A DNA stretch of 64,000 nucleotides from Bacteroides sp. OF04-15BH (GTDB taxonomy: Bacteria; Bacteroidota; Bacteroidia; Bacteroidales; Bacteroidaceae): the NCBI RefSeq assembly GCF_003477995.1, contig NZ_QUEM01000004.1:1-64000 (forward strand), written 5' to 3'. Below, piece after piece: positions 26,905 to 34,552 of the stretch (its first letter is position 1; each line of letters starts with the position of its first letter). The translations under genes were made by a program, and so were the position numbers. The notes under the pieces were generated by a model. The model worked only from the letters and a program-made list of their open reading frames with translations, had not been told where the DNA came from and searched no databases.

Positions 26905-26955
26905 AAAACAAGCCCAGAAAGAGTCTGCGTGTTCTTTTTGGGCTTGTTTTCTTTT
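26905..26955 (+). terminator. Terminator after the aminotransferase
   Basis: An 11-bp stem (26905-26915 with 26940-26950, AAAACAAGCCC/GGGCTTGTTTT) is followed by CTTTT. It closes the single-gene unit. Confidence 0.85.
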
Positions 26956-27023
26956 CAGAGCGGTTTCCCCGTTTTCCCCTGAGGGATTAGAATAGATGCA
27001 TTAATATTAAAAAGGTCCTAAAA

Positions 27024-28274
27024 ATGAATTTTGTTGTTTTTATAGCCAAACGACTCTTTAAAAACAAAGGAAACGAAAAAGGCGCTTCCAAACTGGCCGT
27101 CAACATTGCCATCGGAGGAGTGGCCATAGGCGTGGCCGTGATGATTATCTCCGTGTGCGTGGTGCTCGGCTTCAAGCAGGAGATCAAGAACAAGCTGGTC
27201 GGATTCGGTTCGCACATCCAGATACAGAACTATGAAAGCCAGGCTTCGTCCGAGTCTTATCCCATCGCGGTGAACGATTCGCTGCTACGCATCGTAAAAA
27301 GTACTCCCAACATTGCACACTGGGAACGCACTTGCTACAAGGCCGGTATCCTGAAAACCGACGAGGTATTCAAAGGCATTCTTCTGAAAGGCGTGGGAGA
27401 AGAATTTGACACAACCTTCATCCACAAGAACCTGCTTTCGGGAAGTCTGCCCGACTTTTCCGACCAAAAAGCCTCGAACGAGGTGCTTATCTCGGAAACG
27501 ATTGCCCGCGAACTGCGCCTGAAAACAGGCGACAGAATATCTGCTTACTTTTTTGACCGCACCCTGCGCGCCCGACGCTTTCTGGTGAAAGGTATCTACC
27601 GGACCAATCTGGCCGAGCTGGACAACAACATGGTGCTGACCGACATTTATACCTGCAACCGACTGAACGGCTGGCAAAAGAACCAATGCAGTTCGCTCAA
27701 TATTACCGTGAAGGACTACAACGCCCTGAAAGCAACGACACAAAAGCTGGCGCGAAGAATCAATGTGGAACTCGGAACAGACGTTTACGGGGCTTCTTTC
27801 TCGACCATGTCCATCGAAGATCTCTACCCTCAGATGTTTACCTGGCTCAGCCTGCTGAACACCAACGTGTGGGTCATCCTGATTCTGATGACGGGAGTAG
27901 CGGGCATTACCATGATATCGGGCCTGCTGATCATCATCCTGGAACGCACGGTCTTTATCGGAACCCTCAAGGCTCTGGGAGCACGCGACAGTTCCATCCG
28001 CAGCATCTTCCTCTGGTTCTCTACCTTCATCGTGGGTAAGGGACTCCTCTGGGGTAATCTTTTGGCCTTCCTGCTCATCTTCATCCAACAGCAGTTCGGC
28101 ATCATCAAACTGGATCCGCAGGTTTATTATGTAGAAGAGGTACCTCTGATTATCAACTGGCTTTATGTCTTGCTGATCAATCTGTCTACCCTGCTGATTT
28201 CCGTATCCGTACTGGTTCTGCCCAGTCTGATGATTTCCCGAATCAACCCAATCAAGTCCATCCGCTTCGATTAA
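27024..28274 (+). CDS. FtsX-family ABC permease, LolC/LolE-like
   Basis: 416 aa inner-membrane protein with MacB_PCD plus FtsX topology. TM1 is around residues 25-50 (VAIGVAVMIISVCVVLGF), then a periplasmic domain of about 210 residues, then three TM segments (about 270-300, 325-350, 372-400). Short ends such as LPSLMISRINPIKSIRFD are typical of lipoprotein-releasing permeases, so a role in moving lipoproteins to the outer membrane is likely but not proven. No ATPase gene is adjacent. I found no convincing promoter directly upstream. Confidence 0.85.
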   Translation: MNFVVFIAKRLFKNKGNEKGASKLAVNIAIGGVAIGVAVMIISVCVVLGFKQEIKNKLVGFGSHIQIQNYESQASSESYPIAVNDSLLRIVKSTPNIAHWERTCYKAGILKTDEVFKGILLKGVGEEFDTTFIHKNLLSGSLPDFSDQKASNEVLISETIARELRLKTGDRISAYFFDRTLRARRFLVKGIYRTNLAELDNNMVLTDIYTCNRLNGWQKNQCSSLNITVKDYNALKATTQKLARRINVELGTDVYGASFSTMSIEDLYPQMFTWLSLLNTNVWVILILMTGVAGITMISGLLIIILERTVFIGTLKALGARDSSIRSIFLWFSTFIVGKGLLWGNLLAFLLIFIQQQFGIIKLDPQVYYVEEVPLIINWLYVLLINLSTLLISVSVLVLPSLMISRINPIKSIRFD

Positions 28275-28296
28275 GCAAAAAAAGATATTTGTCTGT

Positions 28297-28346
28297 CAGG
28301 TCGCTCCGGCATTCCCGATTCTGGAATGCAGAGCGACCTGATTTTT
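28297..28346 (+). terminator. Terminator after the FtsX-family permease
   Basis: A 10-bp outer stem CAGGTCGCTC/GAGCGACCTG (28297-28306, 28331-28340) plus an inner GCATTCC/GGAATGC stem, followed by TTTTT. Confidence 0.9.
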
Positions 28347-28462
28347 GTATATGGGCTTTCTCTCTTTCTATCAGGCCTCTATATATAAATAGGAGAAAAG
28401 GTTTATTCAGATTATCTATAGATAATTTTAATGCAAAGCGCTCCTTTCTTTTAAAAAAATTA

Positions 28463-28491
28463 AGAAATACAGATAATACAAACCTGTTACA
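28463..28491 (+). promoter_or_regulatory. Phased heptamers upstream of the PiT transporter (possible Pho box)
   Basis: AGAAATA (28463), TAATACA (28474) and TGTTACA (28485) begin exactly 11 bp apart, just upstream of the -7 box. PhoB/PhoP-type regulators bind heptamer repeats with this period. The same pattern, with better copies, occurs before the PhoB-like gene at 30791-30841. Binding is inferred. Confidence 0.45.
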
Positions 28492-28515
28492 AAACTATGA
28501 ATTTTCGTATCTTTG
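28483..28515 (+). promoter_or_regulatory. Promoter of the PiT transporter gene
   Basis: -7 TATCTTTG (28508-28515) with a weak -33 CCTG (28483-28486) 21 nt upstream. The expected start near 28522 leaves a leader of about 22 nt. The weak -33 lies inside the heptamer array, as expected for an activator-dependent promoter. Confidence 0.6.
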
Positions 28516-28544
28516 CATCAATAAATTATTAAATTCATTATTTT

Positions 28545-30782
28545 ATGGAATTTGTGTATTTGGGAATTGTCATATTCCTGTTTGCTTTATCTATCTTCGA
28601 TTTATCGGTCGGAGTTAGTAATGACGCGGTAAACTTTCTCAGTTCTGCCATTGGCTCCAAGGCAGCCCGTTTCAAACTTATTTTAGCAGTAGCCGCAATC
28701 GGTGTATTTGTCGGTGCCACTACAAGTAACGGCATGATGGATATCGCCCGTCACGGCATCTTCCGTCCGGAATGCTTCACCTTCGAACAGCTGATGTGCA
28801 TCTTTCTGGCTGTTGTTGCCTCGGACGTAATTCTGCTGGACATGTTCAACATGCTGGGTATGCCCACTTCCACCACAGTGTCGATGGTATTCGAGCTGTT
28901 GGGCGGTAGTACGGCATTGGCTTTTGTAAAGATGATGCACGATCATTCACTGACCTACGCTCAACTGATCAACACCGACAAGGCCCTTTCGGTAATCATG
29001 GCCATATTCATATCGGTGGCTATCGCTTTTATTTTCGGTTTGATTGTGCAATGGATTGCACGTTGCATCTTTACTTTCCACTATACCAAACATCTCAAAT
29101 ACACCATCGCCGTATTCGGTGGTCTGGCTTTTACCTCAATTTCTTACTTCCTGATGGTAAAAGGATTCGGCACAGCCTCTTTCATGACACCTGCTATCAA
29201 GGCATGGATAGCATCCAACACTTCTACCATACTGATCTCGTTCCTGATCGGTTTTACTATCCTTACACAAATACTTCATCTGCTGAAGGTCAACATATTT
29301 AAAATCACAGTATTATTCGGTACATTCTCATTGGCTATGGCTTTCGCCGGCAATGATCTTGTAAACTTTATCGGAGTTACTCTGGCCGGTTTCTCTTCTT
29401 ATCAGGATTTCATGGCTCACCCGGGAGCAGACCCAACGACCTATCTGATGGGTTCCTTGAATGATGAGGCAAAAACGCCATTGATATTCCTCGTGATGGC
29501 CGGTGTGATCATGATCACAGCACTGACCTTCTCAAAGAAAGCCCACAACGTAATCAAAACATCTGTCGACCTGTCTCGCCAGACTGCCGGTGACGAAATG
29601 TTCGGCTCTTCCCGCTTTGCCCGCCGCCTGGTGCGCGGAGTGATGAATTCCACAGAATATGTCATTGCACACGTTCCTGAAAACGTAAAGACTTGGGTGA
29701 ATTCCCGCTTTAACCAGGACGAGACTATTCTGGAAAAAGGAGCAGCCTTCGACCTGGTTCGCGCTTCTGTAAACCTGGTTCTCTCTGGCTTGCTGATTGT
29801 AGTCGGAACTTCTCTCAAACTTCCGCTCTCAACTACTTACGTAGCTTTCATGGTGGGTATGGGTTCTTCTTTGGCCGACCGCGCCTGGGGACGTGAGAGT
29901 GCCGTATTCCGTGTTACCGGTGTAATCTCTGTAATCGGTGGCTGGTTCATGACAGCAGGTGCAGCATTCTTCCTTTGTTTTATCGTCACCATGATTGTAT
30001 ATTATGGAGGTATCGTTGCCATGATTCTGCTGATGGCCACTGTAGTCCTGATTTTGTGGAACAACAGCCGTAGCTATAAGAAAAAGATGTCATCTGTCAA
30101 GAAGGACGAGATCTTTACCGAACTGGTAGAAACACAAGACCCGAAGGTGGCTTGGCCATTGCTGAGCAAACACTTCCTGAACACACAGACCGAGGTGGTT
30201 CGCTTCGTTGCCGATACTTATGTGCTCATTACCGACGGTCTGGTGGAAGAGGATGTCAAAAAGCTGCGCAGAGTATTCAATGACCTGGACACTCAAAAGA
30301 AGCACTGGAAGGTGCAGCGCCGCAAGGAAATTATCGGTCTGCGCAAAATTGATCCGCTGGTTGCTGTCGAGAAAAACACTTGGTTCTATCTTGCCTGCAA
30401 CAGTTGCGAACAAAGCTTCTACTGCCTGAAACGAATGTGCGAACCGATTTTCGAACACGTGGACAATAACTTCAATCCGCTGAATGAAGAATATGAAAAA
30501 GAATTTGCGCCCATCAAGAGCGACATCATCACCTTCATTCGGGACATTGCCCAGATGATTGAAAGCAACGAATACTCCCGCGCCATTGAACTGCGCGAAA
30601 AGGGAAATGAAATGAAGGCAACCTTGTCAAACCTGCGCAAAGAGCAGCAGCAACGCATCGCCAAAAGCACTGCTACCAGTCTGAAGGTAGATTTCCTTTA
30701 TCTGAGCATGCTGCAGGAAAGCCAGGAACTTATTGGTCATTTCCGCCATCTGGTACGTGCTTGCAGAAAATTTCAGCACTAA
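28545..30782 (+). CDS. PiT-family inorganic phosphate transporter with PhoU-like tail
   Basis: 745 aa. Residues about 1-490 form the PiT channel with roughly ten to eleven TM segments. The duplicated family signatures are SVGVSNDAVNFLSSAIGSKA (first half) and MAFAGNDLVNFIGVTLAG (second half). Residues about 510-745 form a soluble helical DUF47/PhoU-like domain (for example DNNFNPLNEEYEKEFAP and EYSRAIELREKGNEM). PiT proteins carry phosphate with a cation. The fused tail is frequent in Bacteroidetes and may gate transport. It is directly upstream of a PhoB/PhoR-like pair. Confidence 0.93.
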   Translation: MEFVYLGIVIFLFALSIFDLSVGVSNDAVNFLSSAIGSKAARFKLILAVAAIGVFVGATTSNGMMDIARHGIFRPECFTFEQLMCIFLAVVASDVILLDMFNMLGMPTSTTVSMVFELLGGSTALAFVKMMHDHSLTYAQLINTDKALSVIMAIFISVAIAFIFGLIVQWIARCIFTFHYTKHLKYTIAVFGGLAFTSISYFLMVKGFGTASFMTPAIKAWIASNTSTILISFLIGFTILTQILHLLKVNIFKITVLFGTFSLAMAFAGNDLVNFIGVTLAGFSSYQDFMAHPGADPTTYLMGSLNDEAKTPLIFLVMAGVIMITALTFSKKAHNVIKTSVDLSRQTAGDEMFGSSRFARRLVRGVMNSTEYVIAHVPENVKTWVNSRFNQDETILEKGAAFDLVRASVNLVLSGLLIVVGTSLKLPLSTTYVAFMVGMGSSLADRAWGRESAVFRVTGVISVIGGWFMTAGAAFFLCFIVTMIVYYGGIVAMILLMATVVLILWNNSRSYKKKMSSVKKDEIFTELVETQDPKVAWPLLSKHFLNTQTEVVRFVADTYVLITDGLVEEDVKKLRRVFNDLDTQKKHWKVQRRKEIIGLRKIDPLVAVEKNTWFYLACNSCEQSFYCLKRMCEPIFEHVDNNFNPLNEEYEKEFAPIKSDIITFIRDIAQMIESNEYSRAIELREKGNEMKATLSNLRKEQQQRIAKSTATSLKVDFLYLSMLQESQELIGHFRHLVRACRKFQH

Positions 30783-30790
30783 TCGGGTGC

Positions 30791-30841
30791 TGAAATAATA
30801 TTGTAACATGGACTTTACAATCATGTAACAATAAGGTTATA
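30791..30841 (+). promoter_or_regulatory. Array of five 11-bp-phased heptamers (possible Pho box) before the response regulator
   Basis: TGAAATA (30791), TGTAACA (30802), CTTTACA (30813), TGTAACA (30824) and GGTTATA (30835) begin exactly 11 bp apart, on one face of the helix. The last overlaps the -7 box. The layout equals that of Pho boxes (7-bp repeats with 4-bp spacers). Autoregulation by the downstream PhoB-like protein is the natural reading, but inferred. Confidence 0.5.
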
Positions 30842-30847
30842 CTTTTG
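30840..30847 (+). promoter_or_regulatory. -7 box of the response regulator promoter
   Basis: TACTTTTG matches TAnnTTTG and sits about 20 nt before the ATG. No -33 TTTG is present at the normal distance, where the phased heptamers lie instead. Confidence 0.55.
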
Positions 30848-30866
30848 CAGTAGATTTTTAAAAGTT

Positions 30867-31568
30867 ATGTTTATGAACGATTACAAAATTTTGGTTGTAG
30901 ACGACGAAGAAGATTTGTGTGACATCCTGCGCTTTAATCTCGAGAACGAAGGGTATAACGTGGATATCGCCTATTCTGCAGAAGAAGCACTCAAACTAGA
31001 TCTTACGCAATATCATCTGATTCTGTTGGATGTGATGATGGGAGAAATCTCCGGATTCCGTATGGCAAAGATGCTCAAGGAATCCAAGAACCTGAATCAC
31101 ATCCCCATTATCTTCCTGACGGCACGTGATACGGAAAATGATGCGGTGACCGGTTTTACACTCGGTGCGGACGACTATATTTCCAAACCGTTCTCCCTGC
31201 GTGAAGTTGTTTTACGCGTAAAGGCCGTATTGCGCCGCACATCGCCAAAGGCTGTTCCTCAGGCATCCTTAATCGGATACAAGGATCTGAAGATTAACAT
31301 GAAGCTGAAAGAAGCGATTCTGCATGGCGAGGTATTGCAGCTGACCAAAACAGAATTTGAGTTGCTGCGCCTGTTTATCGAAAACGAAGGACGGGTATTC
31401 TCACGTGCGGAAATATTGCGTAAAATCTGGCACGACGACGCAGAAGTATTGGACCGAACCATTGATGTCAACATCACGCGACTGAGAAAGAAGTTGGGCG
31501 ACTATGGCAAGTATATCATGACAAGACAAGGCTACGGATATTATTTCGAAGCCGGAGCAAAGGAGTAA
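30867..31568 (+). CDS. OmpR/PhoB-family response regulator
   Basis: 233 aa. The receiver domain (residues 5-122) has the acidic pair VVDDEED, the phosphoacceptor Asp in LLDVMMG, Thr in FLTAR and Lys in ISKPF. The C-terminal winged helix (about 135-230) ends in IDVNITRLRKKLGDYGKYIMT and GYGYYFE, typical of OmpR/PhoB DNA-binding domains. A second Met two codons in (MNDYKILVV) is an alternative start at 30873. The kinase gene follows after 3 nt. The phosphate role is inferred from the adjacent PiT transporter and the phased heptamers. The protein differs from the RprY of Bacteroides as I remember it. Confidence 0.88.
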   Translation: MFMNDYKILVVDDEEDLCDILRFNLENEGYNVDIAYSAEEALKLDLTQYHLILLDVMMGEISGFRMAKMLKESKNLNHIPIIFLTARDTENDAVTGFTLGADDYISKPFSLREVVLRVKAVLRRTSPKAVPQASLIGYKDLKINMKLKEAILHGEVLQLTKTEFELLRLFIENEGRVFSRAEILRKIWHDDAEVLDRTIDVNITRLRKKLGDYGKYIMTRQGYGYYFEAGAKE

Positions 31569-31571
31569 GAG

Positions 31572-33371
31572 ATGCATTTCAGATTAACATTTTCCAATAA
31601 ACTGTTTCTTTCGATCATCCTGCTCTTCTGGCTCTTTGCCGGCTGTTTCACCTTCTATCAGTATACGCGTGAAAAAGAATACAAGATAGAACTCCTGAAT
31701 GACCGTCTGGCCATATTCAACAGTCAGTTGCATGAGATGCTCGCAAAGAAGCCTATGGCTGAATATGAAGAGCTGGTAGATACGTTTGTAAATTTCTCTC
31801 ATATAGAGAACCTGAGAGTCACTCTGATTACTCCTACCGGAAGAATCATTTATGACAATCAGCAGGCTGCCCGGACAATGGCAAATCACTCTGGCCGTGA
31901 GGAAGTCATCAAGGCTCTGAGGTATGGTTCCGGATACTCGATTATGAGAAACTCAGAAACGATGAAGGCCCCTTTCTTCTACTATGCCAGCTATTTCAAA
32001 GATTCGAAACTCATCATCCGTTGTGCACTGCCTTATGATTTCAGTCTTTCCAAACGGCTGAAAGCTGACATGAACTACCTTTGGGGGATTTTGCTTATTA
32101 CCTTTGTGCTGACTTTTGTCTTCTACAAACTAACGGCACGCCTTGGTAAGACCATCACCCAGTTGCGTCTGTTCGCCAAAAAGGCCGATATGGACGAACC
32201 GTTTGAACTGAAGCAGCACTCCACCGGAGACAATGAACTTGACATGATTGCCCGCCACATTGTAGATATCTACTATCGTTTGCGGCGCACGAAAGACGAG
32301 CTCTACATTGCCCGTGAGAAACTGATTGCCCACTTGCAGATATCGAATGAAGGACTGGCCATCTTCAATCCGCGCCGCGAAGTCATTCTGTCGAATGCCT
32401 TGTTCACGCAATATGCCAACCTGATTATCGACAAAAACATAGAATGTATTCAGGACGTGTTCAACATTCCGGAATTTGCCAAACTGATTCAGTTCATTGA
32501 AGACACCTGCAAAGACTATGCAATGGCCGAATCCAAGATGATGACCGAAGTCATTGATCGCAACGGTTACATCTTCTCCATTGATGCTGTCGTATTTCAG
32601 GATGCCAGCTTTGAGCTGACCATCAGCGACATCACCAAGCAGGAAGAGCAAGCCCGCATGAAACGGCAGATTACCCAGAATATGGCACACGAGCTGAAAA
32701 CGCCGGTAAGCAGCATTCAAGGTTATCTGGAGACCATCATCAACAATCCGGATCTTCCTCAGGAAACGATGAACCAGTTCCTGCAAAGAAGTTTCGCACA
32801 GAGCCAGCGGCTCACAAACCTGTTGCGTGACATCACCGCATTGACGCGTCTGGACGAGGCTTCCTCACTCATTGATGTAGAACTTCTGAACCTGAGTCAG
32901 ATTATCCACAATATCGTGTCAGAACTGGCTCTCCCTCTGGAAGAAAAGCAGATGACAGTGACCTGTTCGTTCCCCGACAACATGATGATCGACGGTAACT
33001 TCTCCCTGCTCTACTCGATATTCCGGAATCTCACAGACAATGCCATTGCCTATGCCGGAATCGGAAAGAAGATAACCATCAGCTGTATTTTTGAAGACGA
33101 AGATTTCTATTTCTTCAGCTTCAAGGACAATGGTGTCGGAGTGGACCCAAGCCACCTGCCTCGCCTTTTCGAACGCTTCTATCGCGTTGACAAAGGACGC
33201 AGCCGAAAGATCGGAGGTACCGGTCTGGGACTGGCCATCGTAAAGAATGCCATCATCTTCCACGGCGGAACCGTGCATGCAAAACAAGTTGCCGATGGCG
33301 GACTTGAGTTTATCTTTATGCTGAAGAAAAAGCATAATGCAACACTGACAACGAAAAAACTGAATTCATAG
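31572..33371 (+). CDS. PhoR-like sensor histidine kinase
   Basis: 599 aa. TM1 is at about residues 9-27, followed by a periplasmic sensor region to about 165, then TM2 at about 170-188. A HAMP-like linker and a PAS-type segment (residues about 245-355) come next. HisKA carries the phosphoacceptor His in QNMAHELKTPVSSIQGYLET. The HATPase boxes are N (NLTDNAIAYAG), G1 (DNGVGVD), F (LFERFYRVDKG) and G2 (GGTGLGLAIVKNAI). It is translationally close to the response regulator. The architecture fits PhoR, and its genomic partner, the PiT transporter, supports phosphate sensing without proving it. Confidence 0.88.
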   Translation: MHFRLTFSNKLFLSIILLFWLFAGCFTFYQYTREKEYKIELLNDRLAIFNSQLHEMLAKKPMAEYEELVDTFVNFSHIENLRVTLITPTGRIIYDNQQAARTMANHSGREEVIKALRYGSGYSIMRNSETMKAPFFYYASYFKDSKLIIRCALPYDFSLSKRLKADMNYLWGILLITFVLTFVFYKLTARLGKTITQLRLFAKKADMDEPFELKQHSTGDNELDMIARHIVDIYYRLRRTKDELYIAREKLIAHLQISNEGLAIFNPRREVILSNALFTQYANLIIDKNIECIQDVFNIPEFAKLIQFIEDTCKDYAMAESKMMTEVIDRNGYIFSIDAVVFQDASFELTISDITKQEEQARMKRQITQNMAHELKTPVSSIQGYLETIINNPDLPQETMNQFLQRSFAQSQRLTNLLRDITALTRLDEASSLIDVELLNLSQIIHNIVSELALPLEEKQMTVTCSFPDNMMIDGNFSLLYSIFRNLTDNAIAYAGIGKKITISCIFEDEDFYFFSFKDNGVGVDPSHLPRLFERFYRVDKGRSRKIGGTGLGLAIVKNAIIFHGGTVHAKQVADGGLEFIFMLKKKHNATLTTKKLNS

Positions 33372-33377
33372 TACACC

Positions 33378-33424
33378 TGCGACCAGGCAAACGGGAACCA
33401 TCAAAGCCCGATTGTCTGGTCGCA
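33378..33424 (+). terminator. Hairpin after the histidine kinase
   Basis: 9-bp arms TGCGACCAG/CTGGTCGCA (33378-33386, 33416-33424) with inner CGGG/CCCG pairing. No T-run follows, so it may stabilise the mRNA or be a weak terminator. The next start codon lies 14 nt further. Confidence 0.5.
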
Positions 33425-33438
33425 ATAAATTTACCGAT

Positions 33439-33825
33439 ATGCCCCAACCGAATATCCTTATCATTGGCATGGGATCGAACCATAATGCCGCAGCCAACCT
33501 GGAAATGGCACGCCAGGAACTGAAGAAACGCTATCCTCAAACGGTTTTCAGCAATGTCCGAGATACAGAGCCTGTAGGCTTCAAAAGGAATACAGCCCTA
33601 TTCACAAACCAACTGGCACTGCTAAAAACCGAAGACGATATCCCGGCCGTACGCTCTTTTCTCAAATCCTTGGAGCAGCTGGCCCAGAGAACTGCCGCAG
33701 ACAAAGCAAACGAGATCGTACGGCTTGACCTGGATATACTACAGGCAAACGAAACAATCATTAAAAAGGAAGAATTGCAACGCTCCTATTATCAGGATGC
33801 TCTTTCGGAGCTACCCCGCTTCTGA
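33439..33825 (+). CDS. HPPK (FolK)-like protein, shortened and atypical
   Basis: 128 aa. It shows the fold pattern of 6-hydroxymethyl-7,8-dihydropterin pyrophosphokinase: LIIGMGSNHNAAANLEMA at the N-terminus, DTEPVG, a substrate Asn region (ALFTNQLALL) and the Mg-binding LDLDIL. The usual catalytic loop before LDLDIL, with Trp and Arg (xRWGPRT), is replaced by ADKANEIVR, and the protein is about 30 residues shorter than typical FolK. It may be a divergent or repurposed HPPK; a full folK may exist elsewhere. The ATG at 33439 is preferred over an upstream TTG. Confidence 0.7.
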   Translation: MPQPNILIIGMGSNHNAAANLEMARQELKKRYPQTVFSNVRDTEPVGFKRNTALFTNQLALLKTEDDIPAVRSFLKSLEQLAQRTAADKANEIVRLDLDILQANETIIKKEELQRSYYQDALSELPRF

Positions 33826-33853
33826 TCTTAAAACACCGAAATCCATAAAACCA

Positions 33854-33900
33854 GAAATCCCCTGTCTCTGCATTCATCATGCTTCGAGACAGGGGATTTC
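33854..33900. terminator. Bidirectional terminator between the HPPK-like gene and crp-type gene
   Basis: A perfect 15-bp inverted repeat (33854-33868 with 33886-33900, 17-nt loop) lies between convergent genes. A TTTT follows shortly on the minus strand. Confidence 0.8.
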
Positions 33901-33939
33901 CATATCTAAAAAACCTTCGGCAGTCTGCTTCACATTCTG

Positions 33940-34548
33940 TCAGGCATCCTTATTTGCCGTTGCAGCACCACCATCCACATGAGCACCGCGCACGCGGCTT
34001 AATGTTTCCGGCGACATCTGCAAATAAGAAGCAACATGCACCATTGGAGCACGCAGCAGGATTTCGGGCTTGCTGTCCAGCAGGCGCTGATAACGCTCCG
34101 TGGCATTCTCAAAGCGCTGGCTGTCGGCATACACCTGAGAACTGATCAGGGCATGTTCGAGAATCTTTCTGAACAGCAGTTCGATTTCGCGGTTCTCCTC
34201 GGCCTTACGTTGCAATTTGTCATACGGAATGCCATAAAGCACACTGTTCTCCAAAGCCTCCACAATCAGTCTTGACGGTTCCTGCTTCAGAAAACTTTCA
34301 ATGCAGATCACAATTCTTCCTTCGTAGGAGAAGTGTTCCGTTACGTCCTTATTATTCTTATAATAATACTGACGCACCATGCCCCGGCTAACAAAATACA
34401 TATACTGGCAGACATGCCCTTCCGGCATGATCACATCTCCCTTTGCGTACTTAAACGGTACAAGCATTTCTGCCAATGCATTTATACCGTCTGGCGTAAG
34501 TCTGCAATAAATTCGTGCTATTTCACGAGCGACATCCCTGGTATCCAT
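33940..34548 (-). CDS. Crp/Fnr-family transcriptional regulator
   Basis: 202 aa. The N-terminal cyclic-nucleotide-binding-type jelly roll (residues about 20-125) includes YAKGDVIMPEGHVCQYMYF and GMVRQYYY. The C-terminal helix-turn-helix (VASYLQMSPETLSRVR, about 170-188) is of the SPETLSR type common in Bacteroidetes. The Arg/Ser pair that binds cAMP in E. coli Crp is not evident, so the effector is unknown. The gene starts 4 nt after the lepA stop and is probably co-transcribed with it. Confidence 0.9.
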   Translation of the reverse strand: MDTRDVAREIARIYCRLTPDGINALAEMLVPFKYAKGDVIMPEGHVCQYMYFVSRGMVRQYYYKNNKDVTEHFSYEGRIVICIESFLKQEPSRLIVEALENSVLYGIPYDKLQRKAEENREIELLFRKILEHALISSQVYADSQRFENATERYQRLLDSKPEILLRAPMVHVASYLQMSPETLSRVRGAHVDGGAATANKDA

Positions 34549-34552
34549 AAGA

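Noticed and set aside
30867-33371. Assignment of the two-component pair as RprY/RprX
   Set aside because: The receiver and kinase sequences differ from what I recall of RprXY, and the PiT neighbour and phased heptamers favour a PhoB/PhoR-type pair.
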